Positions 1 through 9,042 of a DNA stretch of 64,000 nt are shown here, piece after piece. The position numbers were made by a program, and so were the translations under genes. The DNA is from Streptomyces roseirectus (GTDB lineage Bacteria; Actinomycetota; Actinomycetes; Streptomycetales; Streptomycetaceae), in the NCBI RefSeq assembly GCF_014489635.1, contig NZ_CP060828.1, positions 6,842,001 to 6,906,000 of the forward strand, read 5' to 3'. Numbering within the stretch: the first letter of the stretch is position 1; every line of letters begins with the position of its first letter. The notes under the pieces were generated by a model. It saw only the letters and a program-made list of their open reading frames with translations. It did not search any database and was not told the origin of the DNA.

Positions 1-302
1 TCGCTGAGCCGCGCGACAACTCCAGCGACCGCCTCGGGCCCCCGCAGATACAGCACGAGCTGATTCTCCGGATGCGCCTCCGGAATCCGGGGCGCCCGCG
101 CGTACTGCAACAACTCCATGTTCACGGGCGCCCCGGGCAACCCGAACACCACCCCGTCATACCCACTGTGCCCCCGCCACTCGGCCAGCACAGGCAGCCC
201 GAGCACATCCCGATAGAACACGAGCACGTCGTCGTAATGAGCGGTGGGCCGGGCGAACCGCACAGCACCGACATCGAGATGGGAGGGCCAGGAGTGAGTC
301 AT
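1..302 (-). CDS. VOC (glyoxalase/bleomycin-resistance fold) family protein, C-terminus cut by window edge
   Basis: About 100 residues are visible, starting at the ATG whose complement is at 300-302; the 3' end lies beyond base 1. The protein opens MTHSWPSHLDVGAVRF and continues ...HYDDVLVFYRDVLGLPVL...GYDGVVFGLPGAPVNMELLQ. This is the beta-alpha-beta-beta-beta module of the vicinal oxygen chelate fold: a 'FYRDVLGLPVL' helix-strand turn and a metal-ligand-like Glu in 'NMELL'. Such proteins are usually small cytoplasmic dioxygenase, lyase or resistance proteins, and the substrate cannot be told. It is divergent from the histidine kinase gene at 490. Confidence 0.8.
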   Translation of the reverse strand, partial: MTHSWPSHLDVGAVRFARPTAHYDDVLVFYRDVLGLPVLAEWRGHSGYDGVVFGLPGAPVNMELLQYARAPRIPEAHPENQLVLYLRGPEAVAGVVARLS

Positions 303-404
303 GACGCGATGTTGACAGCAGTTCGGGGCGGCGGGGATCGGGCTGCGGCTGTAACACGGGAGTTGTCGGGACCTAAGCCTCACGACGCAGGCCGGGCCGC
401 CGCT

Positions 405-440
405 TTCAGGGGCGCGAGCAACCACGACGAACCCGCACCC
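405..440 (+). repeat. Short copy of the Streptomyces-type intergenic repeat (copy A)
   Basis: The stretch reads 'aggggcgcg', then 'agcaaccac', then 'acccgcaccc'. It is a truncated version of the repeat seen at 17392, 18808, 29623 and 49271 ('aggggcgcggggctgt... gcgaccagccac...cccgcaccc'). It lies between the divergent VOC and histidine kinase genes. Assignment rests on comparison of these five places by eye. Confidence 0.5.
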
Positions 441-489
441 GGCACCGAGCAAGTACCACCCCCCACACCCCCCGCCGTATTTTGACAAC

Positions 490-1716
490 GTGAGCACACT
501 CGACCGAGCCCGCTGCGAACTCAAAGCGCACCCCTCCGCCCTGGACACCGCCCTCGCAGCGGGCGTCCTCGTGTGCATGCTCGCCGGCAGCTTCGTCGAC
601 CCCCACGGGGAGCGCGGCGTCAGCTGGAGCATCCGCACCCCCGACCCCCTGAGCCTGGTCCTCATGACGCTCGGCGCGATCGCGCTGATCTTCAGGCGCC
701 GGGCCCCGATCAGGGTCCTCGCAGTCACCTCCGCGCTCTCCTTGACGGAGTGCCTGACGGCCGGCGACCCCCGCGCCCCGGTCGTGATGTCGGCCGTGAT
801 CGCCCTGTTCACGGTCGCCGCGACCACGGACCGCTCGACGACCTTGCGCCTGGGCGTCCTGACGGTCACGGTCCTGACGGGCGCCGCGATGCTGGCCGGC
901 CCCCTTCCCTGGTACGCGCAGGAGAACCTGGCCGTGTTCGCGTGGACCGGCATCGGCGCGACGGCGGGCGACGCGGTGCGCAGCAGGCGTGCGGTGGTCC
1001 AGGCGATCAGGGACCGCGCGGAGCGGGCGGAACGCACGAGGGAGGAGGAGGCGCGCAGGCGGGTCGCGGAGGAGCGCCTGCGGATCGCCAGGGACCTGCA
1101 CGACGTCGTCGCCCACCACATCGCCCTGGTGAACGTACAGGCCGGCGTCGCCGCGCACGTCATGGACAAGCGCCCCGACCAGGCCAAGGAAGCCCTCGCG
1201 CACGTCCGCGAGGCAAGCCGCTCGGCGTTGAACGAACTCCGCGCGACCGTCGGCCTGCTGAGGCAGTCCGGCGACCCGGAGGCCCCCACGGAACCGGCCC
1301 CGGGCCTGGGCCGCCTCGACGAACTCGCCGACACCTTCCGCAACGCCGGCCTGAAGGTCGAGGTCGCCCGCGCCGACCAGGGCACGACCCTCCCGGCGGC
1401 CGTCGACCTCGCCGCGTACCGCGTCATCCAGGAAGCCCTGACGAACGTCCGCAAGCACGCGGGCCCGGAGGCGAAGGCCGAGGTCAGCGTCGTACGGGTC
1501 GGCCCGAACGTCGAGATCACCGTCCTCGACGACGGCACCCTCTCCGACGCGCCGCCGGGTGAGTCGGGCGGCGGCGGGCACGGGCTGCTCGGCATGCGCG
1601 AGCGCGTCAGCGCCCTGCGGGGCACCCTCACCACCGGCCCCCGCTACGGCGGCGGCTTCCGCGTCCATGCGATCCTGCCGGTCAAGACGACCAGCAAGGC
1701 GGAGACCCCCCTATGA
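490..1716 (+). CDS. Sensor histidine kinase, NarL/DesK type (HisKA_3)
   Basis: 408 aa. Hydrophobic segments at about 18-32, 55-68, 75-90, 96-115 and 118-150 give an integral membrane sensor region. A charged coiled stretch follows (RAERAERTREEEARRRVAEERLR...), then the dimerisation/phosphoacceptor motif 'RDLHDVVAHH' with His204. The C-terminal HATPase has an N-box around 'VIQEALTNVRKHA' and a G-box 'GHGLLGMRERV'. The GTG at 490 has no ribosome site, but TATTTT at 478-483 suggests a leaderless transcript. The stop overlaps the response regulator start by 4 bp (ATGA), so the two are co-translated. The signal is unknown. The RND pump downstream is a plausible target by position only. Confidence 0.9.
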   Translation: MSTLDRARCELKAHPSALDTALAAGVLVCMLAGSFVDPHGERGVSWSIRTPDPLSLVLMTLGAIALIFRRRAPIRVLAVTSALSLTECLTAGDPRAPVVMSAVIALFTVAATTDRSTTLRLGVLTVTVLTGAAMLAGPLPWYAQENLAVFAWTGIGATAGDAVRSRRAVVQAIRDRAERAERTREEEARRRVAEERLRIARDLHDVVAHHIALVNVQAGVAAHVMDKRPDQAKEALAHVREASRSALNELRATVGLLRQSGDPEAPTEPAPGLGRLDELADTFRNAGLKVEVARADQGTTLPAAVDLAAYRVIQEALTNVRKHAGPEAKAEVSVVRVGPNVEITVLDDGTLSDAPPGESGGGGHGLLGMRERVSALRGTLTTGPRYGGGFRVHAILPVKTTSKAETPL

Positions 1717-2396
1717 CACCGATCCGAGTCCTGCTCGCCGACGACCAGGCGCTGTTGCGCAGCGCGTTCCGGGTGCTGGTGGACTCGGAGCCGGACATGG
1801 AGGTCGTGGGCGAGGCGTCGGACGGCGCGGAGGCCGTGCGCCTGGCGAAGGAGACCCGCGCCGACGTCGTCCTGATGGACATCCGCATGCCCGGCACCGA
1901 CGGTCTCGCCGCGACGCGGATGATCAGCGCGGACCCGTCGCTCGCGCACGTGCGGGTCGTCATCCTGACGACGTTCGAGGTGGACGACTACGTCGTGCAG
2001 TCGCTGCGGGCGGGCGCCTCCGGGTTCCTCGGCAAGGGCAGCGAGCCGGAGGAACTGCTGAGCGCGATCCGCGTCGCGGCGGGCGGCGAGGCCCTGCTCT
2101 CCCCGGCGGCGACGAAGGGCCTGATCGCACGGTTCCTCGCGCAGGGCGACGGCGACGAGGACGGCGACCCGGTGCGCGCCGCCCGCCTGGAGGCGCTGAC
2201 CGTGCGCGAGCGCGAGGTCCTGGTCCAGGTCGCCGGGGGCCACTCGAACGACGAGATCGCCGAACGTCTTGAAGTCAGCCCGCTGACCGTGAAGACGCAC
2301 GTCAACCGGGCCATGGCCAAGCTGGGCGCCCGCGACCGGGCCCAACTCGTCGTCATCGCCTACGAGTCGGGGCTGGTACGCCCGAGGGTGGAGTGA
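1713..2396 (+). CDS. LuxR/NarL-family response regulator
   Basis: 227 aa. The N-terminal receiver runs 'IRVLLADDQALLRSAFRVLV...DVVLMDIRMPGTDG', with the acidic pair at D10-D11 and phosphoacceptor Asp56. A 'GASGFLGKGSEPEEL' region carries the receiver Thr/Lys end. The C-terminal GerE/LuxR helix-turn-helix is 'LTVREREVLVQVAGGHSNDEIAERLEVSPLTVKTHVNRAMAKL'. It overlaps the upstream kinase gene by 4 bp and is its cognate regulator by position. The next gene, an RND permease, starts 135 bp downstream. Confidence 0.93.
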   Translation: MTPIRVLLADDQALLRSAFRVLVDSEPDMEVVGEASDGAEAVRLAKETRADVVLMDIRMPGTDGLAATRMISADPSLAHVRVVILTTFEVDDYVVQSLRAGASGFLGKGSEPEELLSAIRVAAGGEALLSPAATKGLIARFLAQGDGDEDGDPVRAARLEALTVREREVLVQVAGGHSNDEIAERLEVSPLTVKTHVNRAMAKLGARDRAQLVVIAYESGLVRPRVE

Positions 2397-2447
2397 CGTC
2401 CGCGCGCTGTACTGCGGGCGGAGTAGGCGCGGGATAAGGAACGGGAC

Positions 2448-2469
2448 CTCGGGGCTACAAAACCCCGGG
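2448..2469 (+). terminator. Possible weak hairpin between response regulator and RND permease
   Basis: CTCGGGG (2448-2454) pairs with CCCCGGG (2463-2469), including one T-G pair, around an 8-nt loop. No T tract follows, so it may be a weak terminator or a leader structure of the efflux gene that begins 62 bp later. Confidence 0.3.
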
Positions 2470-2531
2470 CGGCCATGAACCAGGGTGGAGGAGCCCACTT
2501 CTGCCGCTCACAGAAGAGAGAACTCCCGCCC

Positions 2532-5500
2532 ATGTCCCGGCTGTCCAGATTCAGCCTCGCCCAGCGTGCCCTGATCGGGCTGGTCTCACTGGTCGCCCTC
2601 GTCTTCGGGCTGATCGCGATACCCCAGCTCAAACAGCAGCTCCTGCCCACCATCGAACTGCCCATGGTGTCGGTGATCGCGCCGTACCAGGGCGCCTCTC
2701 CCGACGTCGTCGAGAAGCAGGTCGTCGAGCCCATCGAGAGCAACCTCGAAGGCGTCGACGGCCTCACCGGCGTCACCTCCACCGCGAGCGAGGGCAGCGC
2801 CGTCATCATGGCGTCCTTCGACTACGGCAACGACACCAAGCGCATCGTCGCCGACGTCCAGCAGGCCGTGAACCGCGCCCGCGCCACGCTGCCGGACGCC
2901 GTCGACCCGCAGGTCGTCGCGGGGTCCACGGACGACATCCCGACGGTCGTCCTCGCCGTCACCTCGGGCCGCGACCAGCAGGCGCTGGCCGACCAGCTCG
3001 ACTCGACGGTCGTCCCGGCGCTGCGCGACATCGACGGCGTCGGCCAGGTCGCCGTCACCGGCGTGCGCGCCCTGCGCGTCACGGTCACCCCGGACGACGC
3101 GAAGCTCGCCGCCGCCGGCCTGACCACCCAGACCCTCGCCCAGGCCCTCCAGGCGGGCGGCGTCACCCTGCCCGGCGGCTCCTTCGACGAGGGCGGCGCG
3201 AACCGCACGGTCCAGATCGGCGGCGGCTACACGTCCGTCCGGCAGATCGCGGACCTCCGCATCCCCGGCAAGTCCGTCAAGGTCGGCGATGTCGCCACCG
3301 TCCGCGAGGAGGAGGCCCCGGCCGACTCGATCACCCGCACCGACGGCAAGCCCAGCCTCGCCGTCTCGGTGACGATGGCCCACGACGGCAGCGCGGTGAC
3401 GATCTCGAACGCGGTCGAGGACAAACTCCCCGAACTCCGCAAGGACCTGGGTGCCGGCGCGGAGATCACCGTCGTCAGCGACCAGGGTCCGGCCGTCTCC
3501 AAGTCCATCAAGGGCCTCACCACCGAAGGCGCGCTCGGCCTGCTCTTCGCGGTCCTGATCATCCTGGTCTTCCTCGCGTCGATCCGCTCGACGCTGGTGA
3601 CGGCGGTGTCGATCCCGCTGTCCGTGGTGCTCGCGCTGCTCGTCCTGTGGTCGCGCGACCTCTCCCTCAACATGCTGACGCTGGGCGCGCTGACCATCGC
3701 CATCGGCCGCGTCGTCGACGACTCCATCGTCGTCCTGGAGAACATCAAACGGCACCTCGGCTACGGCGAGGAGCGGCAGACGGCGATCCTCACGGCCGTG
3801 CGCGAGGTCGCGGGCGCGGTGACGTCGTCCACGCTGACGACCGTCGCCGTGTTCCTGCCGATCGGCCTGGTCGGCGGCATGGTCGGCGCCCTCTTCGGCT
3901 CCTTCAGCCTGACGGTGACGGCGGCCCTGCTGGCGTCGCTGCTCGTGTCGCTGACGGTCGTGCCGGTGCTGTCGTACTGGTTCCTGCGCGCCCCCAAGGG
4001 CACCCCCGAGGACGCGGCCGAGGCGCGCCGGATCGCCGAGGAGAAGGAGGAGAGGAGCCGGCTCCAGCGGGCGTACGTGCCCGTCCTGCGGTTCGCGACC
4101 AGGCGGCGGCTGACGAGCGTGGCCATCGCCGTCGTCGTCCTGCTCGGCACGTTCGGGATGGCGCCGCTGCTCAAGACGAACTTCTTCGACCAGGGCGAGC
4201 AGCAGGTCCTGACGGTCAAGCAGGAGCTGAAGCCGGGCACGAGCCTCGCGGCGACCGACGCCGAGGCGAAGAAGGTGGAGGCGCTGCTGGCCCGTACCGA
4301 GGGCGTCAAGGACTACCAGGTCACCATCGGCTCCTCCGGGTTCCTCGCGGCGTTCGGCGGCGCGACCGACAGCAACCAGGCGTCCTACCAGGTCATGCTG
4401 GAGGACTCCGCGTCCTACGACGACGTCCAGAAGCGCGTCGAGGACGGGCTGAAGAAGCTCGGCGACAGCGCCGGGACGACGACCGTGTCCGCCGGGGACG
4501 GCTTCGGCGCGCAGGACCTCAGCGTCGTCGTCAAGGCGGCCGACGGGGACACCCTGCGCACGGCCTCCGAGGAGGTCCGCAAGGCCGTCGCCTCCCTCGA
4601 CGACGTCACCGACGTCAGCAGCGACCTCTCCCAGAGCGTCCCGCGCATCTCGGTCAAGGCCAACGCCAAGGCCGCCGCCGCCGGTTTCGACGACCAGTCG
4701 CTGGGTCTCGCCGTCGCCCAGGCGGTGCGCGGCACGAACGCCGCGAAGGCGGTCCTCGACGACACCGAGCGCGACGTCGTCATCACCTCCGCGAAGCCGG
4801 CGCGCACGCTCGCCGAACTGCGGGCGCTGTCGCTGGGGGCGGTGAAGCTGGGCGACGTGGCCACGGTCAAGGTCGTCGACGGGCCGGTCTCCATGACCCG
4901 CATCGACGGGCAGCGCGCGGCGACGGTCACCGCGAAGCCGACGGGCGACAACACGGGCGCGGTCAGCACCGCCCTCCAGTCCAAGATCGACGCCCTGAAG
5001 CTGCCGGAGGGCGCGCGGGCCGAGATCGGGGGCGTGACGTCCGACCAGGACAGCGCGTTCAAGAACCTCGGTCTGGCGATGCTGGCGGCGATCGCGATCG
5101 TCTTCATGCTGCTCGTGGCGACGTTCCGGTCATTGGCTCAGCCACTGATCCTCCTGGTGTCGATCCCCTTCGCGGCCACCGGCGCGATCGGCCTCCTGCT
5201 GATCACCGGCACCCCGATGGGCGTCCCGGCGATGATCGGCATGCTGATGCTCATCGGCATCGTGGTCACCAACGCGATCGTGCTGATCGACCTCATCAAC
5301 CAGTACCGCGAACAGGGATACGGCGTCGTCGAAGCGGTCGTCGAAGGCGGCCGGCACCGTCTGCGCCCCATCCTCATGACGGCCCTCGCGACCATCTTCG
5401 CGCTGCTGCCGATGGCCCTCGGGGTCACCGGCGAGGGCGGCTTCATCTCGCAGCCGCTGGCGGTCGTCGTGATCGGCGGGCTGATCACCTCGACGCTGCT

Positions 5501-5633
5501 CACGCTGCTGTTGGTCCCGACGCTGTACGCGATGCTGGAGCTCCGCAAGGAGCGCCGGGCGGCGAAGAAGGCGGCCAAGCGGGGCGAGACCCCGCAGGTC
5601 AACGCCGAGGAACCGGAACCGGCCGGGGTCTGA
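2532..5633 (+). CDS. RND-superfamily efflux permease (AcrB/CusA-like)
   Basis: 1033 aa from ATG 2532, preceded by 'agagag'; an in-frame ATG at 2475 would add 19 residues unlike the family. The layout is typical of the HAE/HME RND permeases. TM1 (ALIGLVSLVALVFGLIAIPQL) leads into a large extracytoplasmic porter domain (residues about 35-320). TM2-7 follow, with the proton-relay motif 'GRVVDDSIVVLENI' in TM4. A second porter loop then leads to TM8-12 with 'GIVVTNAIVLIDLINQ'. It exports small molecules using proton motive force; the substrate is unknown. No membrane-fusion partner is adjacent, as is usual in Gram-positive bacteria. It sits just downstream of the two-component pair, a common arrangement for inducible efflux. 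Confidence 0.9.
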   Translation: MSRLSRFSLAQRALIGLVSLVALVFGLIAIPQLKQQLLPTIELPMVSVIAPYQGASPDVVEKQVVEPIESNLEGVDGLTGVTSTASEGSAVIMASFDYGNDTKRIVADVQQAVNRARATLPDAVDPQVVAGSTDDIPTVVLAVTSGRDQQALADQLDSTVVPALRDIDGVGQVAVTGVRALRVTVTPDDAKLAAAGLTTQTLAQALQAGGVTLPGGSFDEGGANRTVQIGGGYTSVRQIADLRIPGKSVKVGDVATVREEEAPADSITRTDGKPSLAVSVTMAHDGSAVTISNAVEDKLPELRKDLGAGAEITVVSDQGPAVSKSIKGLTTEGALGLLFAVLIILVFLASIRSTLVTAVSIPLSVVLALLVLWSRDLSLNMLTLGALTIAIGRVVDDSIVVLENIKRHLGYGEERQTAILTAVREVAGAVTSSTLTTVAVFLPIGLVGGMVGALFGSFSLTVTAALLASLLVSLTVVPVLSYWFLRAPKGTPEDAAEARRIAEEKEERSRLQRAYVPVLRFATRRRLTSVAIAVVVLLGTFGMAPLLKTNFFDQGEQQVLTVKQELKPGTSLAATDAEAKKVEALLARTEGVKDYQVTIGSSGFLAAFGGATDSNQASYQVMLEDSASYDDVQKRVEDGLKKLGDSAGTTTVSAGDGFGAQDLSVVVKAADGDTLRTASEEVRKAVASLDDVTDVSSDLSQSVPRISVKANAKAAAAGFDDQSLGLAVAQAVRGTNAAKAVLDDTERDVVITSAKPARTLAELRALSLGAVKLGDVATVKVVDGPVSMTRIDGQRAATVTAKPTGDNTGAVSTALQSKIDALKLPEGARAEIGGVTSDQDSAFKNLGLAMLAAIAIVFMLLVATFRSLAQPLILLVSIPFAATGAIGLLLITGTPMGVPAMIGMLMLIGIVVTNAIVLIDLINQYREQGYGVVEAVVEGGRHRLRPILMTALATIFALLPMALGVTGEGGFISQPLAVVVIGGLITSTLLTLLLVPTLYAMLELRKERRAAKKAAKRGETPQVNAEEPEPAGV

Positions 5634-5682
5634 CAGACCGGGCACCGGCGCTCCCGATGTCCCCTCCCGCACAGGGTGTCCC

Positions 5683-5688
5683 TATCCT
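5683..5688 (+). promoter_or_regulatory. Candidate -10 box (TATCCT) for the Ser/Thr kinase gene
   Basis: TATCCT matches the actinobacterial TAnnnT -10. A transcript starting near 5695 would exclude the GTG at 5689 as a start codon and favour the TTG at 5728, which has a GGGGAGGGG ribosome site at 5710-5718. No convincing -35 is visible. Confidence 0.4.
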
Positions 5689-5727
5689 GTGATCCGGAAC
5701 AGCTCTGCGGGGGAGGGGATCGGGGCG

Positions 5728-8700
5728 TTGGCACTGCGTGAGGGCGATCCAGAGGTACTGGGTGAGTACCGGATCGTCGACCGGCTCGGGGCGGGCGGGA
5801 TGGGGGTCGTGTACCGCGCCCGGTCCCGGTCCGGGCGGGAGGTCGCCGTCAAGGTCGTGCACGACCAGTACGCCGCCGACGCCGTGTTCCGGGCCCGGTT
5901 CCGGCAGGAGATCGCCGCCGCGCGGCGGGTGAGCGGCGCGTTCACGGCGCCCGTCGTCGACGCCGACCCCGACGCCGAGCGGCCCTGGATGGCGACCCAG
6001 TACGTACCCGGCCGCTCCCTCGCGGCCCGCGTCCGCGACGACGGCCCCCTCACCGGCACCGAACTGCGCCGCCTCGCCCTCGGGCTGGTCGAGGCGCTGC
6101 GGGACATTCACCGCGCGGGCGTCGTCCACCGCGACCTCAAACCGGCGAACGTGCTCATGGCCGACGACGGCCCCCGCGTCATCGACTTCGGCATATCCCG
6201 CGCCGCCGGGAACCAGCAGCTCACCGAGACCGGCCACATGATGGGCACCCCGCCCTTCATGTCCCCCGAGCAACTGACGGACGCGCGCACGGTCGGCCCC
6301 GCGTCGGACGTCTTCTCCCTCGCCGCGCTCCTGACTTACGCCGCGACCGGCCGAGGCCCCTTCGACGCCGACAGCCCCTACATCTCCGCGTACAAGGTCC
6401 TCACGGAAGAACCAACCCTCACAGCCGTCCCCGCCCCCCTCCACCCCATCCTCGCCCGCTGCCTCACCAAGGACCCCACCACCCGCCCCGCCCTCACCGA
6501 ACTCGCCCCCTTCTTCGCGGAGGCCCTGTCACCGGGGGAGTGGGACGAACCGGAAACGGTGTCCCGCCGGGTACCGGATCCGGTGCGGACGGTACTGCCG
6601 GGGGCTGTGGCAGGTCCGGGGTCTGTGGTGGCGCCGGGGTCTGTGGCGGGTCCGGGGGCTGTGGTGGCGCCGGGTGCTGCGGTGGTGCCGGGGGAGAGCG
6701 CCGCTGGCGAACTGCCGACGACCGCCCCCGCGCCGGGCGGGCCGCTGGCGGCCGACGTTGCGTCGGCCGGGCCGCAGGCGGGCGGGTTCTCGCCGGGCGG
6801 GCCGTCGGCCGCCGGGTTCTCGCCGGCTGGGCCGCAGGCAGCCGGTTTGTCGCCGGCGGGTTCGTCGGGGGCGGGGTTCTCGCAGGCCGGGCCGTCGGGG
6901 GCGGGACTCCCGCAGGCCGGGCCGTTGGGGGCGGGGTTCTCGCCGGGCGGGTCGCAGGTAGGCGGTTTTTCGTCGGCGGGTTCGTCGGCTGCGGGACTTC
7001 CGCCGGCCGGGTCGCCAGAGGCCGGGTCCTCGCCGGGCGGGTCACGCACGGACGAGCCTCGGCCGGGCGAGCTGCCGACAGTCGCCCCCTCACCGGCCGC
7101 CCCCTCACCGGCCGCCCCCTCACCGGCCGTCTCTTCGCAGGCCGCCCCTTCACCGGTCGCCTCCTCACCGGTCGCCTCTTCATCGGCCGTCTCTTCGCAG
7201 GCCGCCTCCTCACCGGTCGCCCCCTCGCCGACCGCCTCTTCATCGGCCGTCTCTTCGCCGGCCGCCTCTTCATCGGCCGTCTCTTCGCAGGCCGCCCCTT
7301 CACCGGCCGCCTCCTCACCGGTCGCCTCTTCATCGGCCGTCTCTTCGCAGGCCGCCTCCTCACCGGTCGCCCCCTCGCCGACCGCCTCTTCATCGGCCGT
7401 CTCTTCGCAGGCCGCCCCCTCACCGGCCGCCCCTTCACTCGCCGCCCCCGAGCCGCCCCCAGGGTCGGGTCTCGGGGCGTTTCAGGCCGCGCCCGACTCG
7501 ATCACCCCCGCCGGGTCCTACACCCCCGCCCCGCGCACCCCCGCACGGCGGCGCCGTCGGATGCCCCTGCTGGCCGGTGTCGCGGGCGTTCTGGCCGTTG
7601 CCCTGACCGTCTACCTCGTCGGCTCCCTGAACACGAAGGGCACGGTCGGGACGGAACCGTCCGCCGGGCCCACCGCCACCCGCTGGGCCGCTCTCCCGAA
7701 GGGCTGGCGGGCGTGGCAGACGACGCTGTTCGCGGCGGCGGAGGCCGGTGTGCGGGAGGCGCCGGAGCGGGGGAGCAGCCGGGGTCCCGACCCGCAGCCG
7801 TCGTGTGTGGAGGGCGGCGGCGCGGTCTACTGCGTGGGCGTCGGCGTGCTGCCGGCGAAGGTCGACGCGACGACGGGCCGCACCCTGTGGCGCGCCCGCT
7901 CCCTCCCCGAGGGCACCTCCGTGGACCGCTACGGAGCCAAGGCCCTCGGCGTGCGGGACGACGCGCTGCTCCTCGTCGAGACCATCACGAACGCGGCGGC
8001 GAACGACACCTCGTCCAGGGTCACCGCGTACGCCGTGACGGACGGCCGGCGCCTGTGGACCCGCCCGGTGGACGAGCGGTACGTGGACGCGGTCCTCCTC
8101 GGGGAAACCGTCCTCATGGGCGACGGCACGGCCACGACCGCCCGCTCCCCGCGCGACGGCACGAAGCTGTGGACGGCGACGCCGCTCGCCGGTTACCGCT
8201 GCGACTACCGCGAGGCGGGCGACGCCCTGTACGCGGACTGCGTCAACTACCACACGGCGTCCGGCGCGGACCGCGTCCTGTTCGCCGTCTCCGCGACCGA
8301 CGGCACGACCCGGCGCCTGAATTCCGCGCCCCCGGTGCACGCCGCCTACGCGGGCGACCTGGACGGCAGCCTCCTGTACGCCGCCCAGGAGGGGGAGGAC
8401 GACGGCGCCTACACCAAGACCGTCCTGATCGACCCCACGGCGGACACCGCCCGCACCACCCCGCTCAGCGAGCCCCTACAGGGCTGGCCCGTCCTGGTCC
8501 ACGGCGTCCTGTGCGCCGCCGAGTCCAGCGGCCGGGTGACGGCGGTCTCGCCCCGCACCGGGGCCCGCCTGTGGCAGACCGCGACCACCCTCGAACAGCC
8601 CAGCGCGCCGGTCGCCGACACCCTGCGCAGCCTGTTCGTCACGACCGCCAGCGGCCGGATCGCGGCGCTCGACGCGCAGACCGGCACCGCCCTCTGGGAG

Positions 8701-8835
8701 TCCTACCCGCGCGCGGCCCGCGTGAGCGGCACCGTCACCACCATCCCCACGCTCCTCCTCCACCGGGGCGCCCTCGTCGTCCCCACCCCCGACGGCTCCC
8801 TCTTCAGCATCGACCCGGCGAACCCCGGGAAATGA
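5728..8835 (+). CDS. Membrane Ser/Thr protein kinase with repetitive Ala/Pro/Ser linker and PQQ-like beta-propeller sensor
   Basis: 1035 aa from TTG 5728 (strong ribosome site). An in-frame GTG at 5689 would give 1048 aa. Residues about 14-275 are a Hanks kinase: 'RLGAGGMGVVY' P-loop, Lys42 (AVKVV), catalytic Asp136 in 'HRDLKPANVL', 'DFGISRA', and 'GTPPFMSPEQL'. Residues about 290-600 are low-complexity: first PGSVVAPG/AGFSPGG-type units, then SPAAPSPVASS-type units. A single TM segment lies at 612-632 (PLLAGVAGVLAVALTVYLVG). The extracellular end has PQQ-type propeller blades ('GRTLWRARSL', 'GTKLWTATPL', 'GARLWQTATT', 'GTALWESYPR'). This architecture suggests a kinase that senses an envelope ligand. 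It has no linked substrate gene. Confidence 0.9.
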   Translation: MALREGDPEVLGEYRIVDRLGAGGMGVVYRARSRSGREVAVKVVHDQYAADAVFRARFRQEIAAARRVSGAFTAPVVDADPDAERPWMATQYVPGRSLAARVRDDGPLTGTELRRLALGLVEALRDIHRAGVVHRDLKPANVLMADDGPRVIDFGISRAAGNQQLTETGHMMGTPPFMSPEQLTDARTVGPASDVFSLAALLTYAATGRGPFDADSPYISAYKVLTEEPTLTAVPAPLHPILARCLTKDPTTRPALTELAPFFAEALSPGEWDEPETVSRRVPDPVRTVLPGAVAGPGSVVAPGSVAGPGAVVAPGAAVVPGESAAGELPTTAPAPGGPLAADVASAGPQAGGFSPGGPSAAGFSPAGPQAAGLSPAGSSGAGFSQAGPSGAGLPQAGPLGAGFSPGGSQVGGFSSAGSSAAGLPPAGSPEAGSSPGGSRTDEPRPGELPTVAPSPAAPSPAAPSPAVSSQAAPSPVASSPVASSSAVSSQAASSPVAPSPTASSSAVSSPAASSSAVSSQAAPSPAASSPVASSSAVSSQAASSPVAPSPTASSSAVSSQAAPSPAAPSLAAPEPPPGSGLGAFQAAPDSITPAGSYTPAPRTPARRRRRMPLLAGVAGVLAVALTVYLVGSLNTKGTVGTEPSAGPTATRWAALPKGWRAWQTTLFAAAEAGVREAPERGSSRGPDPQPSCVEGGGAVYCVGVGVLPAKVDATTGRTLWRARSLPEGTSVDRYGAKALGVRDDALLLVETITNAAANDTSSRVTAYAVTDGRRLWTRPVDERYVDAVLLGETVLMGDGTATTARSPRDGTKLWTATPLAGYRCDYREAGDALYADCVNYHTASGADRVLFAVSATDGTTRRLNSAPPVHAAYAGDLDGSLLYAAQEGEDDGAYTKTVLIDPTADTARTTPLSEPLQGWPVLVHGVLCAAESSGRVTAVSPRTGARLWQTATTLEQPSAPVADTLRSLFVTTASGRIAALDAQTGTALWESYPRAARVSGTVTTIPTLLLHRGALVVPTPDGSLFSIDPANPGK
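7125..7408 (+). repeat. Tandem 150-bp duplication inside the kinase linker
   Basis: Bases 7125-7258 recur at 7275-7408 with one mismatch at an offset of exactly 150 bp (50 codons), so the frame is preserved. Smaller units such as 'gcctcttcatcggccgtc' occur four times in the region. The repeat encodes the Ala/Ser/Pro tether between kinase and membrane. Confidence 0.85.
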
Positions 8836-9042
8836 CGTCCGGGGCTGGCCGGAACAAGTCTCACCACCCACCGCCGGACATGCCACGCTCTTTGCCGACA
8901 GTCCCGCACCACGCGGACCGGGCGCACATGGCTCTGACGGCAAGCGCGTTCCCCGATGGTGCGATCCCGCACCCCGGTGGGCCCCGCCGGGCGACGCCCT
9001 GGACCCGCGAGCCTCTTTCCCGACCAGAAAGCAGGTAGTCGC

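Noticed and set aside
3647..5692. Long plus-strand frame inside the RND gene
   Set aside because: Composition is Arg/Gly/Pro/Ala-rich with no family features. It is the shifted frame of a well-supported gene, as are similar long frames at 6540-9038 and 54936-57437.
5689..5727. GTG at 5689 as the kinase start
   Set aside because: A TATCCT -10 box lies directly against it, and TTG 5728 has a strong ribosome site.
6494..7438. Long Arg/Pro-rich open frame on the minus strand opposite the kinase linker
   Set aside because: It is a by-product of the GC-rich repeats of the kinase gene; its sequence is a simple RPxKRRP pattern with no start signals.
7084..7440. Regular repeats that could be mistaken for a CRISPR array
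   Set aside because: Units are contiguous, in frame, of varying length and without unique spacers; they encode the kinase linker.
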